Shown: in pieces, positions 8,817 through 19,500 of the stretch | Position numbering within the stretch: the stretch's first letter is position 1 | Layout: each line of letters begins with the position of its first letter | Assembly: GCF_902826915.1 (NCBI RefSeq) | Contig: NZ_CADEGP010000008.1 | Span: 1-59,859, forward strand | Origin: an uncultured Nitrosomonas sp. | GTDB lineage: Bacteria; Pseudomonadota; Gammaproteobacteria; Burkholderiales; Nitrosomonadaceae | Length of the DNA: 59,859 nucleotides | Direction of reading: 5' to 3' | Position numbers and translations under genes: made by a program | Notes under the pieces: generated by a model | What the model saw: only the letters and a program-made list of their open reading frames with translations | Databases searched by the model: none | Told to the model about the DNA's origin: nothing

Positions 8817-9653
8817 ATGCGCATGCTACTGACTCTATTTTCTTTGCTGGCGGTTTCGTACCTTGCATTGGTTTTATTGATCTATGTGGGTCAATCTCGT
8901 ATGGTGTATTTCCCGGACAAGCAACTCAGCAATACGCCGGCAATGTTCGGTCTGGATTATTCATCGGTGAGCATCGCCACTGCTGATGGTGAAACACTGC
9001 ATGGATGGTGGGTGCCCGTGCCGGATGCCAAAGGCACGGTATTGTTCTTTCACGGCAATGCCGGAAATATTTCGCATCGCATTAATTATCTGACCATGTT
9101 CAGCCGATTGGGTTATAACACCTTATTGTTTGACTACCGAGGTTATGGCCAGAGCAGCGGAACACCGTCGGAATCCGGCACTTATCTGGATGCCGAAGCT
9201 GCTTGGCAGCATTTGACCGTGACGCAAAAGATTGCATCTGAGCAAATTGTATTATTTGGCGAATCGCTCGGTGGCGCTGTGGCGGCTTGGCTAACCACCC
9301 GCGAAAAACCCGGTCTGCTGGTGCTAGCTTCGACGTTTACTTCGGTTCCCGCTCTAGCTGCACAAATATATCCGTTTCTTCCGGTACGCTGGATCAGCCG
9401 CTTTGATTACAACACGCTTGAATCACTGCATTCGGTGACTTGCCCGGTTTTTATCGCGCACAGCCCACAAGATGAAATCGTCCCGTTTCAGCATAGCCAG
9501 CAATTGTTTCAGGCGGCTTCCGAGCCGAAACATTTCTTAACTTTGGAAGGCGGTCACAATAATGGTTTCATATTTATGCAACCCACGTGGCAAAGAGCTC
9601 TGGGCGCATTTATGGATCAACATCTGAACTCCCCATTAAAATTTTCACGGTAG
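8817..9653 (+). CDS. Membrane-anchored alpha/beta hydrolase (BEM46/YfhR-like)
   Basis: A 278-residue serine hydrolase with an N-terminal membrane anchor (about 3-24). The oxyanion region is F-F-H-G-N-A-G-N (77-84), the nucleophile elbow G-E-S150-L-G-G, the acid lies in S-P-Q-D-E-I-V-P-F and the histidine in G-G-H-N-N-G near the C-terminus, so the catalytic triad is complete. F-D-Y-R-G-Y-G-Q-S is typical of the BEM46/YfhR group. The substrate is unknown, probably an ester or thioester. The PncC gene follows after 7 bases, making an operon likely. Confidence 0.85.
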   Translation: MRMLLTLFSLLAVSYLALVLLIYVGQSRMVYFPDKQLSNTPAMFGLDYSSVSIATADGETLHGWWVPVPDAKGTVLFFHGNAGNISHRINYLTMFSRLGYNTLLFDYRGYGQSSGTPSESGTYLDAEAAWQHLTVTQKIASEQIVLFGESLGGAVAAWLTTREKPGLLVLASTFTSVPALAAQIYPFLPVRWISRFDYNTLESLHSVTCPVFIAHSPQDEIVPFQHSQQLFQAASEPKHFLTLEGGHNNGFIFMQPTWQRALGAFMDQHLNSPLKFSR

Positions 9654-9660
9654 CTTACCG

Positions 9661-10191
9661 ATGACCCGCGAATCACAAATTCTTGATGACGATCAAGCCA
9701 TTTCCGATCTAGCACTGCGCGTTGGAGAAGCCCTTGAGCAGCGTGAATGGATGCTAGCAACAGCCGAATCCTGCACCGGCGGTTGGGTTGGTCAAGCGGT
9801 CACCACCGTAGCAGGCAGCTCAGACTGGTACGAACGGGGATTTATCACGTACAGCAATAAATCCAAATGCGAAATGCTGGGCGTACAACAAAGTACGCTA
9901 GATCAATTTGGTTCCGTATCGCCACAAGCGGCGCAAGAAATGGCTATCGGCGCACTCCACAGAAGTCATGCGCAAATCAGCGTATCGATTACCGGCATTG
10001 CCGGACCCGACGGCGGGACAGCCACAAAACCGGTGGGGATGGTGTGTTTTGCGTGGGTCAGCAAGGATGGCCCGGTGCAACAGCAAACCCATTACTTCAC
10101 AGGTGATCGTGAAACCATCAGGCATTCAGCGGTAACTACTGCCTTGCAGGGCATATTGGATTTGTTGGATAACGCAATTGCGGTAGCGTGA
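9661..10191 (+). CDS. pncC: Nicotinamide-nucleotide amidase (CinA C-terminal domain protein)
   Basis: A 176-residue single-domain protein with the conserved A-E-S-C-T-G-G (about 35-41), G-S-V-S-P-x-A-A-Q-E-M-A and S-I-T-G-I-A-G-P-D-G-G-T-A-T-K-P-V-G elements of the CinA C-terminal family. Family members hydrolyse nicotinamide mononucleotide to nicotinate mononucleotide plus ammonia, recycling the by-product of NAD-dependent DNA ligase. The N-terminal molybdopterin-binding-like domain of full-length CinA is absent, as in PncC. It is the last gene before the Druantia-type island. Confidence 0.9.
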   Translation: MTRESQILDDDQAISDLALRVGEALEQREWMLATAESCTGGWVGQAVTTVAGSSDWYERGFITYSNKSKCEMLGVQQSTLDQFGSVSPQAAQEMAIGALHRSHAQISVSITGIAGPDGGTATKPVGMVCFAWVSKDGPVQQQTHYFTGDRETIRHSAVTTALQGILDLLDNAIAVA

Positions 10192-10297
10192 CAGTCCTTG
10201 CACAGGCCATTCTCCGTTTTTTTACGTACCAGTCGCCGTTGTGATAAGTGAGACTTTCGCCACCAGCACGTTAAATCATATCCAGCTTAGTTTGATT

Positions 10298-10345
10298 CAA
10301 AATAGAAAAACCCGGGAACTGGCGCTTCCAAGTTTTTCTATTTTG
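10298..10345 (-). terminator. Long inverted repeat, probable terminator of the ancestral mtkB
   Basis: Arms CAAAATAGAAAAAC (10298-10311) and GTTTTTCTATTTTG (10332-10345) are perfect 14-base complements. Inner GGAA/TTCC (10315-10318 and 10326-10329) can extend the stem. It starts 12 bases downstream of the relic's stop codon on the minus strand, where a terminator for that gene would be expected. The T/A-rich arms would allow bidirectional action towards pncC as well. Confidence 0.55.
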
Positions 10346-10356
10346 AGCATAGCTGG

Positions 10357-10503
10357 TTACAGTTTCGCCAGGACTTGCGCGACGGTTTGCCCCATCAGTG
10401 ACGGTGTGGGACAAATCGTGACGCCGAGTTCTTTCAGTATCTCGACTTTTTCTGCTGCGCTTTCTCCGGCGAAGGAGATGATCGCGCCTGCAAAGCCATA
10501 GCG
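10357..10503 (-). pseudogene. Relic of an mtkB (sucD-like) 3' end
   Basis: The minus strand encodes 48 codons plus stop, from R-Y-G-F-A-G-A-I-I to V-L-A-K-L. They align without gaps to the last 48 residues of the intact mtkB at 20521-21408 (41 of 48 identical by my count). The nucleotide match stops at the stop codon: downstream sequences are unrelated. No start or upstream body remains. The phospho-accepting histidine of the family (G-H-A-G-A) reads Phe here. The relic lies in the same orientation as the intact gene, 10,164 bases away, with the two-gene defence island between them. It is most simply the displaced end of the host gene after insertion, or a leftover of recombination between two mtkB alleles. 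Confidence 0.8.
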
Positions 10504-10558
10504 TGCAAACCATCTTGGCATTAAAGGCGGAATGACGCGTTTTTATGCTCTAGCATCG

Positions 10559-13500
10559 TCATAGCCGCACACAAAATATTCGTGTCGCACATCGCTCATC
10601 CATCAGATAATCAATTCCTCCGGTCAGAAAGAATCGGTATGCCGTTTCATAACCGTCATCAGTTACTGTCGTAATGTCGATTTCTCTGTCATGGAAAGTG
10701 CGTCCCCCTCCTTTTAGAGGCCGCACTTCCACACACCTGTTATCCATTCCGAGTGAGATTAGGATGTCATCCACATACCTTTCTACATCCAGATAAAACT
10801 CCACGTCCCCATCCTTGTCGCGATTTTCCTTGCAGTGGATGGCCGCATGCTGGATTTCACCAACCAACAATTTAATGGTAGCAAGGAAGGATTTAAGTTT
10901 CTCCCGGTTTGGCCTTGCACCACAGTAAGGATCTCGGATCACAAGGTTCTTAACCCAGCATCCGACCACGACACTGAAAATGTTGGCGAAATCTCGTTTT
11001 TCGCCTGCATGTAATTCCCATAAAGACATACGCTCGCCCTCACGTAGAACATCTTGTGGCAAAGGCACGGAAAGGAAAATCAGTCGATTCAGTTCTACAC
11101 TGAGCGTATCATCAATGATTCCGATATCAGCGGGCGCAGCAACCAATCCCTCGATTAGAGCTTGCACTGCGAAATGCTGTCGTATGATGGGCATGCCTAC
11201 ATCGCTGCCGACAAAAACCCTAGGAAGCTGGCTCCAATCTATGCCGGCACCAGCGGGTATCTGGTACAAGCACAACCGCTTTTCCTGAACATAGGGACTG
11301 AGGTATCGATAAATGGTTAGCGCTGCCCGTTCATTGGGTTTTTCTTTCAGTTTGTTGTCCAAATAGATATGTACAGTCTTGCCCGCTTGCAGCCATAACA
11401 AAAGTAAGTTGAGGTTTTCCTCGGAATGGGCAGTCTGCTCGACCAAGCTGCGCGCAACCAGATGGATCGCGGAGTAATTAACCAGTCGCTCGTTCAGCCC
11501 CGCCAAACTTGGCTTGGCCCAGCGCACGTAGTTTCCTGGTCCAGCTTGTTGCGCGTTCGGGTTGAGCAGCGCATCAAGCCAGGCTAGAGCGGGAAGTCGT
11601 TCAAAACTGTCCCAATGACGCTGATTTCCATAGTCGCACAAACAGGCACGACAAGCTGAGTCGCACTGCACTTTGCAATCCAGACGATCACGAGTACGGC
11701 GAAGCAACCCGCCAAAGGATAAGCCGGCTTCGCCCAAGTGCGCGCAATACCCCGCGCCTCCGGGCACTGCATCATAAAGCACTACTTCTAGCGTGTTGCC
11801 CGTTGCGCCATAAAGCCGGTAAGTGGCGCGCACCTCACCAGGCTGCACCTGCAACTGGTCGATTACCGCCAGGCGCAAAGCCTCGGAAAGCGTGCGTGCC
11901 AACCGATCATGAAAACGTCGCGCGGTAACGTCAGCGTCTCCGGGATCGGGTAGTGGCTGAAGAAATCGGAACAAACGCACATCGGTATCGAAGCGATGCA
12001 CAAAATCCAAACCGAGCCTGGATAACTGTTTATTTGGACAATGCTGACCGGTAAGAGGATCGTCGTGGGGGAGCTGGATACCGCTTCCATTTGTTGCACC
12101 ATTACCGTCCGGCTCTTTTTTCTTGCTCTTCGCAGGTTTCTTACCTCCCTGCGGCTTGATCGTGTCGGCAAAATTACAGAGCGGGCAACGCACATACCCC
12201 TCGCCATAGCCACCTCTATTGGCGATGAACAAAGTGCCGCGCAGCCCGTCCTGTTCCCGGCCGCGCGGGTTCAGCAAGGCGGTGCGCAGAAAAGGAAGAC
12301 CGGTATCCGAAAATATTTCGTCACGCGGCGAGGCGATAAGACGCGCCTCGTCCGCAGGCTTGACCCGCCGTCGGTTGCTGCCTGGATCGCGCCCCTTGCG
12401 GTCTGCATAGCTGGTGACGAAACCATGCGGTTCAATGAACCTGCGCTTGCGCCTACCCTCGATGGCGTTGCAATTAGAGCAAGCCATCGGCAATTCCTCC
12501 TTCGTCTCGCCGATATCCACATGAAAACACTCCTCACAGGCCATATACCAGCGTTCCGGCATAAAAGCCTTGGGGTAATGCGCCAATCCATAGCTGGTCC
12601 AGATACGCCCGTTTGCAACCACCTCAGCGCCTGGCGCATATTCGCTGATGCCTTGGCTGGCATCCCGGCTGAGTGCCACATCTCCATTGCCCCAGCCCTG
12701 TCCTTGCTGATTCCGGTTTTCCTGAATCACTTCCAGGCTCAGTGAATGCACCGGGAAGCTGTAAGTAGGGATCAAACCCCGACTGGAAAGCTGGTTGACC
12801 AAAAACTGCCCCATATAATCATCGCGCATTCTTTGCCAGTATGCAGCCTTCTTGAAGTCGCTTGTCAGGGCCGTTTCCGTCATCTTCTCTGTATATTTCA
12901 CCCAACGTTCGCTGACCTCGGCAGCGAATTCGCGCATATGAGCTGTAAAGCGCTGAACGAGATCCAAGCCGCTGGAGCCAATGGCGCGTAGCGCCATTGG
13001 CAATTGGTCACGCAGGGCTTCCGCCTCCAGTATCGCTTGCTTGCCGGGCTCGGCTTCCAACCACTGCATAATTTCATCTGTGAATACACGGATAGCCTCC
13101 TGCCCGAAAACATCGCCAAACAAATGCTTCAGCGAGGGTGCGTTGATGTCCTGATCGGTAATTTTCTGCCGCAGAAAGTGCGCCAACAGGATCGACTGCT
13201 GGTGGCGCCAGAATAGTTCAGGGTTGCCCAACCGAATGAAGGGAATGCCGGGCTGTGACCCGAGATAACGACTGAAATCACGGAAGACCGATTGGTCATA
13301 ATTGGTATTGCGCGCCACCGTCACACAGAATGGGGCCGCCTGAGCGCGACGTCCGGCACGTCCCGTACGTTGCTGGTAGTTAGCGATACCCGGCGGCACA
13401 TTGAGGTTTATCACCGCCTCCAGGTCACCAAGATCGACACCCATCTCCATCGTCGTCGTACAGGATAGAACATTGATGCGGCCCTCGGAAAAATCCCGCT

Positions 13501-16500
13501 CTATCGTTTCACGCAAGTCTGTTGAAAGGGATGCCGTGTGTTCCCTTGCCCGTACCGTGACATGGTTCGATTCCTCGTAAGAAGCGAGATAATGGTTACG
13601 AGCTCGCATCATCTCGCGTTCTTCTGCGCCAATCTCTTCAACTTCGCCTCGGCAGTGGAAAGCAGTGCAACATCCCTTTAGTACATGTGGCTGGCGCAGT
13701 CCGCAGTTCTTGCAAACATACAGAGGCCAGTGGTCGCTGGTGGCAATGCGGATGGATTCCCCATCCAGAGCGAAGCCGGGATTGTGCCTCATCATCAAGG
13801 ATACTGGCGGCTTGATCATGGCATCCCAAAACTGGCGCAGGAAAGCGAAAGCCTGTTCATGCGGCAAGCGCAATTGTTCGACTAAATACCAGGTTCGCCG
13901 GTTGTGGCGCTTCAGGGACGGTAGCCACCTGAATTTTACTGCGTCATCACCACCCTCAATGTCGAAGCTTCTGTGCTGATTATAATTGCCCCATGTAAAC
14001 TCATCGCGCAGATCAACGCCGTAAAATCTAGCCAAAGCCTTTTCTCGCCGGATGTTTTCCAGCAGAAAGTGAATCAAGGCGTCCACGCTGACCTCGTCCT
14101 TGGGCAATTCCTCTGGCCAGAAACTCAGAACTTTCTGACGCAGCAACTTAAGCTTGTTCAATTCATAAGTTACGCGTGCCACTCCAAGAGCTTCCAGTGA
14201 GTTGCGCCGCCCGGCGGGCGTGCAGAATTCCGCGCCTATCGCGCCCAGCAATTGACTGGTCACATCCTGGCGGTCGGTTCTAATGTCGCCATTGGCATCC
14301 AGCAAGATGGGTTGCCGTCCATCGCCTTGCCATTGCTTGAAGACTTGCTCGGCCAACTGCCGCACATCCAAAGGCTGGTCGCGCGCCTTCAAAACCTGAC
14401 GAATGGCGCTACGCAAGGCCAGATCAGCAGCGGTACGCTCGAAATACGGCGCAAAAAAAGCGGCGTCCTGGCGGTTATCCGAAAAGCTGAGCAGGTTACG
14501 CCCTTGGGCCGGACGTGGATCGCTGTGGTCAATTTCAGCACCCGGAAGCGCTTCCAAAACCCGTTGCGTCACCACACTGCCCAAGGCCTCGTTGCCGGGA
14601 TGCATACGGGTAATGATCTCTGCTTCGGCTCCGCTGGCACGACCGCCACATGCCGGGCATTGACGCACATACCAAGCCTTTTCATCTTCGTCGTGCTCGG
14701 TTTGAATGGCAAACAGCGGGATTGCTTCCTCGCTGGCAGCCAATTCACCGGTCAGGGGATTGAGCCAGTGCTTCTGGTATGGCGTTGCTTCTGTCTCCTC
14801 GCTCTCATCCGCTTCGTCATCCACATGATCGCTGGGTTTTCCCAGCCAATACACGCGCCGCTCGACACTGCTTTCCCCCTGATCGGGGCGACGCGGATGC
14901 AAGCGGCCGGATTCTTCAAAACCTTCCAGATAGGGCTGGCCACACTTGCGGCAAACCATCATCGGGTAAAAATAACCGAATTGATCGTCATGATGATGGC
15001 GGGCAGCTTTTATTTCTCGCCAGCCCTCGCCATCGCCATCGGGGCGCACGGCGATACCTTCAATGCTGTTGACGGCAATATGATAGCGCCCCGGCAGCAA
15101 TGGAAAGCTATCCTCATCCACCCGTGCCAACATGCCCATTCGGATAACAGCACTGAGTGCCTGATAACGCTCGGCATCGCTCAAGGGATCCGCAGGGGAA
15201 TCGAATACTCGCCGGGCCAATTCACGAAAATCCTTCACCCCGGTCTGATCCAGTGATGCGGCAACACAACGTATTTCCCTATTGGTGGCGAAACATGCCT
15301 CCAGAAAGGCGCCAAGAGATTGCCCCGATGTTCCCAGTAACTCTGCCCGATCCAGGTTATTGCGATTCAGACAATCGTTCCAACTGTTAGTCCGGAAATC
15401 CTCATCGTGGAGACGAGCTACTTCCTCCAGCACTCCGCCTAGTTTGATCCATTCCATTGCTGATAAGGAAAACTCTCGTGCTACGACCTGCCGCAAACGA
15501 TCATGCACGATACGTTTGCCGCGCACCACTTCATGAACCTCTTCAGCGAAGAGGTCACGGGCGAAGGTCTTGAGCTTTTCTTCAATCTCGCGCTTCTCAA
15601 TATCATCTTTTCCCTCGGCCAGGCTAGCACTGGTGCCGAATACTTGAAGCGGCGCCTTAATACCCAACCGGTTCTTGAGCTTACGCAGCAGGAAAGCCAC
15701 TTCGGTCGCCTGCGCCCCGCTGTAGGTATGGATTTCGTCAAGCACGATGCAACGCAAGGCATTGGCGGAAAACAAACGGGCATTGCGCGGCAGCAGAAGC
15801 AAGTGTTCCAGCATGGCATAGTTGGTAATCAGTACCTTGGGCGGATCGTTCAGCATTTCCTCGCGGGTTAGCCACCAATTGGCCGGAATCCGGTCTTGCT
15901 CGCCCAAGGCATGCATGAGCTTTTGGTTGAAAAAAAGACGGCTTTCTTCTTCGCTACGCTTGGTATTTGCTTTCACCTGGCCGGTGTAGCGCCCGAATGT
16001 AATGCCGTGCTCTTCCAGATGGCGCCCAAACAGAGGGGCAATGCGGTAATAAAGCTGGTCGTTGGCCAGCGCGTTCATAGGATAGATCAGCAACGCTCGC
16101 ACACCGGGCTTGTCCGGCTCTGGATCGTTAAGCAGCATGTTAGCGATGGGATATAAAAATGTCTCGGTCTTGCCGCTGCCAGTGCCTGTAGCGACCAGCA
16201 GGCTTTTTCCATCTCGCGCCGAGAGCTCCAGAGCGCGTTGCTGGTGAAAATGCAATCGCCGTTCCTTCGCCTTGGGTAACTCCGCCAGAGCGTCATGCAG
16301 AAAACCGCCACGGCTTCGCGTCAACTCAGGCAATGTGACTCCCTTCTCGAAATCCGGCAATGCTTCCACATACGGACCTTCCACCAGATGCTGTTGCGCC
16401 AGTTCCGCACGGAATCGCTCGGCTAATAGAGGATAGCGGCGGCTGATTGGCAGGGTCGTGGCAATGTAGCGTTCAAGGATGGCCTTAAGTTCATCAGCCA

Positions 16501-16525
16501 AGGCAATCGGATTGGATTCGTTCAT
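10559..16525 (-). CDS. druE: Large DEAD/DEAH-box helicase with DUF1998, Druantia DruE-like
   Basis: A 1988-residue superfamily 2 helicase. Walker A A-T-G-T-G-S-G-K-T is at 112-120, the box D-E-I-H at 263-266, motif III G-T-S-A-S at 297-301, motif V near 1020-1030 (E-M-G-V-D-L) and motif VI Q-R-T-G-R-A-G-R-R near 1050. Several CxxC pairs (CRKCGQP, CPACGG, CKNCG, CEEC/CSNC, CPLC) suggest zinc binding. A DUF1998 module with C-D-S-A-C-R-A-C-L-C-D-Y lies near 1625, followed by a C-terminal extension of about 340 residues. Size, DUF1998 and pairing with a 1.1-kaa partner match DruE of type III Druantia, an antiphage system of unsettled mechanism. The ATG at 16525 follows the partner gene's stop by 9 bases. 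Sampled lines look more GC-rich than the neighbours. The alternative is another DUF1998 defence helicase such as a DISARM DrmA, but those are shorter. Confidence 0.8.
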   Translation of the reverse strand: MNESNPIALADELKAILERYIATTLPISRRYPLLAERFRAELAQQHLVEGPYVEALPDFEKGVTLPELTRSRGGFLHDALAELPKAKERRLHFHQQRALELSARDGKSLLVATGTGSGKTETFLYPIANMLLNDPEPDKPGVRALLIYPMNALANDQLYYRIAPLFGRHLEEHGITFGRYTGQVKANTKRSEEESRLFFNQKLMHALGEQDRIPANWWLTREEMLNDPPKVLITNYAMLEHLLLLPRNARLFSANALRCIVLDEIHTYSGAQATEVAFLLRKLKNRLGIKAPLQVFGTSASLAEGKDDIEKREIEEKLKTFARDLFAEEVHEVVRGKRIVHDRLRQVVAREFSLSAMEWIKLGGVLEEVARLHDEDFRTNSWNDCLNRNNLDRAELLGTSGQSLGAFLEACFATNREIRCVAASLDQTGVKDFRELARRVFDSPADPLSDAERYQALSAVIRMGMLARVDEDSFPLLPGRYHIAVNSIEGIAVRPDGDGEGWREIKAARHHHDDQFGYFYPMMVCRKCGQPYLEGFEESGRLHPRRPDQGESSVERRVYWLGKPSDHVDDEADESEETEATPYQKHWLNPLTGELAASEEAIPLFAIQTEHDEDEKAWYVRQCPACGGRASGAEAEIITRMHPGNEALGSVVTQRVLEALPGAEIDHSDPRPAQGRNLLSFSDNRQDAAFFAPYFERTAADLALRSAIRQVLKARDQPLDVRQLAEQVFKQWQGDGRQPILLDANGDIRTDRQDVTSQLLGAIGAEFCTPAGRRNSLEALGVARVTYELNKLKLLRQKVLSFWPEELPKDEVSVDALIHFLLENIRREKALARFYGVDLRDEFTWGNYNQHRSFDIEGGDDAVKFRWLPSLKRHNRRTWYLVEQLRLPHEQAFAFLRQFWDAMIKPPVSLMMRHNPGFALDGESIRIATSDHWPLYVCKNCGLRQPHVLKGCCTAFHCRGEVEEIGAEEREMMRARNHYLASYEESNHVTVRAREHTASLSTDLRETIERDFSEGRINVLSCTTTMEMGVDLGDLEAVINLNVPPGIANYQQRTGRAGRRAQAAPFCVTVARNTNYDQSVFRDFSRYLGSQPGIPFIRLGNPELFWRHQQSILLAHFLRQKITDQDINAPSLKHLFGDVFGQEAIRVFTDEIMQWLEAEPGKQAILEAEALRDQLPMALRAIGSSGLDLVQRFTAHMREFAAEVSERWVKYTEKMTETALTSDFKKAAYWQRMRDDYMGQFLVNQLSSRGLIPTYSFPVHSLSLEVIQENRNQQGQGWGNGDVALSRDASQGISEYAPGAEVVANGRIWTSYGLAHYPKAFMPERWYMACEECFHVDIGETKEELPMACSNCNAIEGRRKRRFIEPHGFVTSYADRKGRDPGSNRRRVKPADEARLIASPRDEIFSDTGLPFLRTALLNPRGREQDGLRGTLFIANRGGYGEGYVRCPLCNFADTIKPQGGKKPAKSKKKEPDGNGATNGSGIQLPHDDPLTGQHCPNKQLSRLGLDFVHRFDTDVRLFRFLQPLPDPGDADVTARRFHDRLARTLSEALRLAVIDQLQVQPGEVRATYRLYGATGNTLEVVLYDAVPGGAGYCAHLGEAGLSFGGLLRRTRDRLDCKVQCDSACRACLCDYGNQRHWDSFERLPALAWLDALLNPNAQQAGPGNYVRWAKPSLAGLNERLVNYSAIHLVARSLVEQTAHSEENLNLLLLWLQAGKTVHIYLDNKLKEKPNERAALTIYRYLSPYVQEKRLCLYQIPAGAGIDWSQLPRVFVGSDVGMPIIRQHFAVQALIEGLVAAPADIGIIDDTLSVELNRLIFLSVPLPQDVLREGERMSLWELHAGEKRDFANIFSVVVGCWVKNLVIRDPYCGARPNREKLKSFLATIKLLVGEIQHAAIHCKENRDKDGDVEFYLDVERYVDDILISLGMDNRCVEVRPLKGGGRTFHDREIDITTVTDDGYETAYRFFLTGGIDYLMDERCATRIFCVRL

Positions 16526-16534
16526 GGTTTCTCT

Positions 16535-19500
16535 CTATGTATCGGCCTTCAGAACTACTTCCCACAACAGTAGGTAGTAAGCAAACAATGCATTGCCAAT
16601 CTGGAGCAGGAAGGCCAGCGGCCCATCCAGCGGAATATTTGATTTATTGAGTAAATTCAGGTAATTACTCAATTCGCCTGACTGGCGGACTTCCTGACGA
16701 CAAGCGAACGCGAAACTCGCTAGGAGATGGGCAATGTGATTGAGATTTTCCCGTTGCTGGAGTATCTGGTCGTCAACCGCTTCATCCAGATTAACTGGCC
16801 AAGGAGTGAGATGCGGCGCTTGTCCTTGACAACAAGGGGGAATAAATCGCCCATCCAAGCTCGGTATCACTCTGTGCGCATGTTGTGCCAGCCCAATTCC
16901 TTGCCCGCGCCAAACACCGTTGCCTTGCAGGGTGTTCTCATAGGCAGTTTCCATTGCGCGCCAGGCATGGCGATAGTGTAACGGCCCCAGATAATCACCC
17001 GGCCCAGGCAGGAAGGCATCGTCAGCAAGCTTATAGACGTATTCCAATTCGGTCACGCTACGCATGGCATCGCAATATCGTTTCGGATCGAAACCTTTAG
17101 GGAGTGCACCCTTTGAGATAGCCGGAAAATTTGCAAACCCTGCAGCGAAAGCGAAGTGAAGTAGATCAGAAAAGATGCTCGGCCACTGTGCGACTACATT
17201 TCCCATTGCCCTGAGAGAGCGGGAAATTGGGTGTGCTTTTTCATTCACCCGCCGGTATTCCTCAGCCGGTAAAGCGAACAAACCGGGCAAGGTAGCCGCA
17301 ATGGCAAGCTGAGGTAACCAACTCGTCGACACGCCCTCCGGCGGCCGCATGGCGACCAGGTCGGACAATGTGGTCAGCGCCATTACCTCGCGTCCGCGCC
17401 ACCGCTCAGTCAGCGTTTTCCACGTGAAAACCAGCCAGGACAGTCCATCCCAGGCTTCTTGCGCGTAGCAGACCAACAAGGCAGCATGAATCCGTTGAAG
17501 GAGTTCACATGCGGACTTGTCCTCAAGTACCTGCACCTGGTCGCGCCATGCCTGATGGGAGAGAATCTGACCACCCTTGCCCAACAGGAAACCGGCGGCA
17601 AACACATCCTGACGGCTATTCTCAAGATGTCCCCAGACCCCCTTTATCTGGCCATCCAAATTGAATAACCATGCCCCCGCTGGCCACAAATCCAGATTGA
17701 TATAAAGATGCGCATCATAGCCGCCCTGGTTTCCTCCTATCACCATCAAACGGGCTCGCCCAAAGCGCGTATTCGTCCATTCGCTCGCGTTTGCCTGCAA
17801 TGTAAAAATATCATCCTCTTCAGACAGCAGCGCCAGTACCCGCACAGACAGCGCTTCTAAACTTTCTGACACATGCAGGCGAATATCAATCTGCCCACCC
17901 TGCACCCGGGTCGTGAATCCATTTACTTCGTGAGGCTGTGTCAGCCGCAACAAAGACAGCTCCGTACCGGTAACCTCATTCACATAGATAAGCATGTTGA
18001 ATTGGGGTGTCAACCGGCTTGCCAGAAAAGCAGCGGATAACATTCTGATTGAATGCCGAGCAAAATCCACTCGTTGTGACCACTCTCCCAGACTAAGGAT
18101 ACCAGGATCGCTGGCACTCACCACGATCTGCTTGGCGGAAGTCAGCGATACCGATTCTGTACTACCCAAGACCCTCCGGATAGGGTTCTTCAAGCCGCTC
18201 TCAACAACTTCCTCGACTTCCACGAAAACGCCCGGCATGTTCCAAGTTAGACTTTGCTTACGTTTTTCGCTCAAGGCAAAAACCAGACGAACGCCTCGCG
18301 CATTGGTGTCTTTAGGCTTCAGGTCATCACCACTGCACACCAAGTTCTCGCTGAATTCGAGTTTTAGATTTTCGGGGAAGGCAGCGCAGCGAAATCGCAG
18401 TTCTCGGCTGATCTCATTTAAACCAAGCCAATACAGGCTAGAGCTGCGCAGCAGAACCCGCGACTCACTCCTACGGCGCAATTCTACCAACAAGCGCATG
18501 AGACCAGGCCTCCAATTTGCTTCCGAAGCCATTCCTGAAACACTCACCACACATCGTCCGTTCGCATCCAATTTGAGAGGAATTACCTGTTTCTCACCCC
18601 TTTCGCCAGGAAACAGAGTCAGATCAAAACTCGCATCCAGGCTTAGCCAATCACTGGGAACCTCCACTTCCAGTCCAACCGATCCATGCAGAAACTCCAC
18701 TCCTTCCTTGCTGGCATGGTGATCGCCCCGCCAATAAGCCAAGGGTTCGCTATCCGCATGCACATCCAAATAAACGGGGCCATTGCTGAGAATATGACTT
18801 TTTCCAGGATGCAGGGATAGCGGGAAGGAAAACAATCTCGGCTCATCCGTAATCTCTTCCGCATTCATACCGGCGGGCTCGAAACGAGCCAGCACTATAT
18901 ACGAGCCGGGCGACAGGGTCAGCGGTTCTTTCTGCGCCAGTTGACCACGACCAGCCAGACGACCAGTATCAGAGAAAAAGAGCATCCGGTTGGATTTGTC
19001 ATCCTCCCACAAAGTGACCCGCATCTTCTGGTCGTTCGATTGATTGCGCACCACCACCTCGCATGGCAAAGGCTGGCTGATCGGAAAGAAGCGATCCTCA
19101 GCTCCGATGCGGTATTGTCGGGCGACGTCATCCACTGTGACCGTCCATTCCTGTTCTTCGCCACCGGGAAAGAACATGCCTAGATAGCCGTCGTGGAAAA
19201 TAACACGTGGCAGAACAGTACGCCGCAGCGTGGACACCCCACTTTCCTTGAAAGCCTGTTCCATTGCCAGATCAAGTTTATTAGTTGCATCCCGAAGTAC
19301 TCCTCCCGCAGCATAGACGCGCAAGAAAATTCGCGTGTAGTATCCATGCCGATCAAAAGCCAGCGACTTACGCGCTGTCTGGCTGAAAGGCATCTCCAAT
19401 CTCGCATCCAATGCCGCTTGCCAACTCACAATGCCTTCGGGATCGTCATCGTCCGGCATGCCGACCTTGCGGGCGAAAGACAACATCTTCCTCGCCAGAT

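Larger units (their letters stand above)
10192..10558. other. Left junction of the defence island
   Basis: No intact gene. The stretch holds a long inverted repeat (10298-10345), a 48-codon relic of an mtkB 3' end (10357-10503) and a short spacer up to the end of the helicase gene. The island's left boundary should lie just right of the relic, between about 10490 and 10558. Confidence 0.6.

Noticed and set aside
10271..10513. 80-codon minus-strand frame over the mtkB relic
   Set aside because: It is in a different frame from the relic, whose frame matches mtkB; a shadow.
12041..15256. Long plus-strand open frames (12041-12745, 14252-15256) opposite the helicase gene
   Set aside because: They lie antisense to clear helicase motifs and have no recognisable domains; high GC in the real gene leaves few stops on the other strand.
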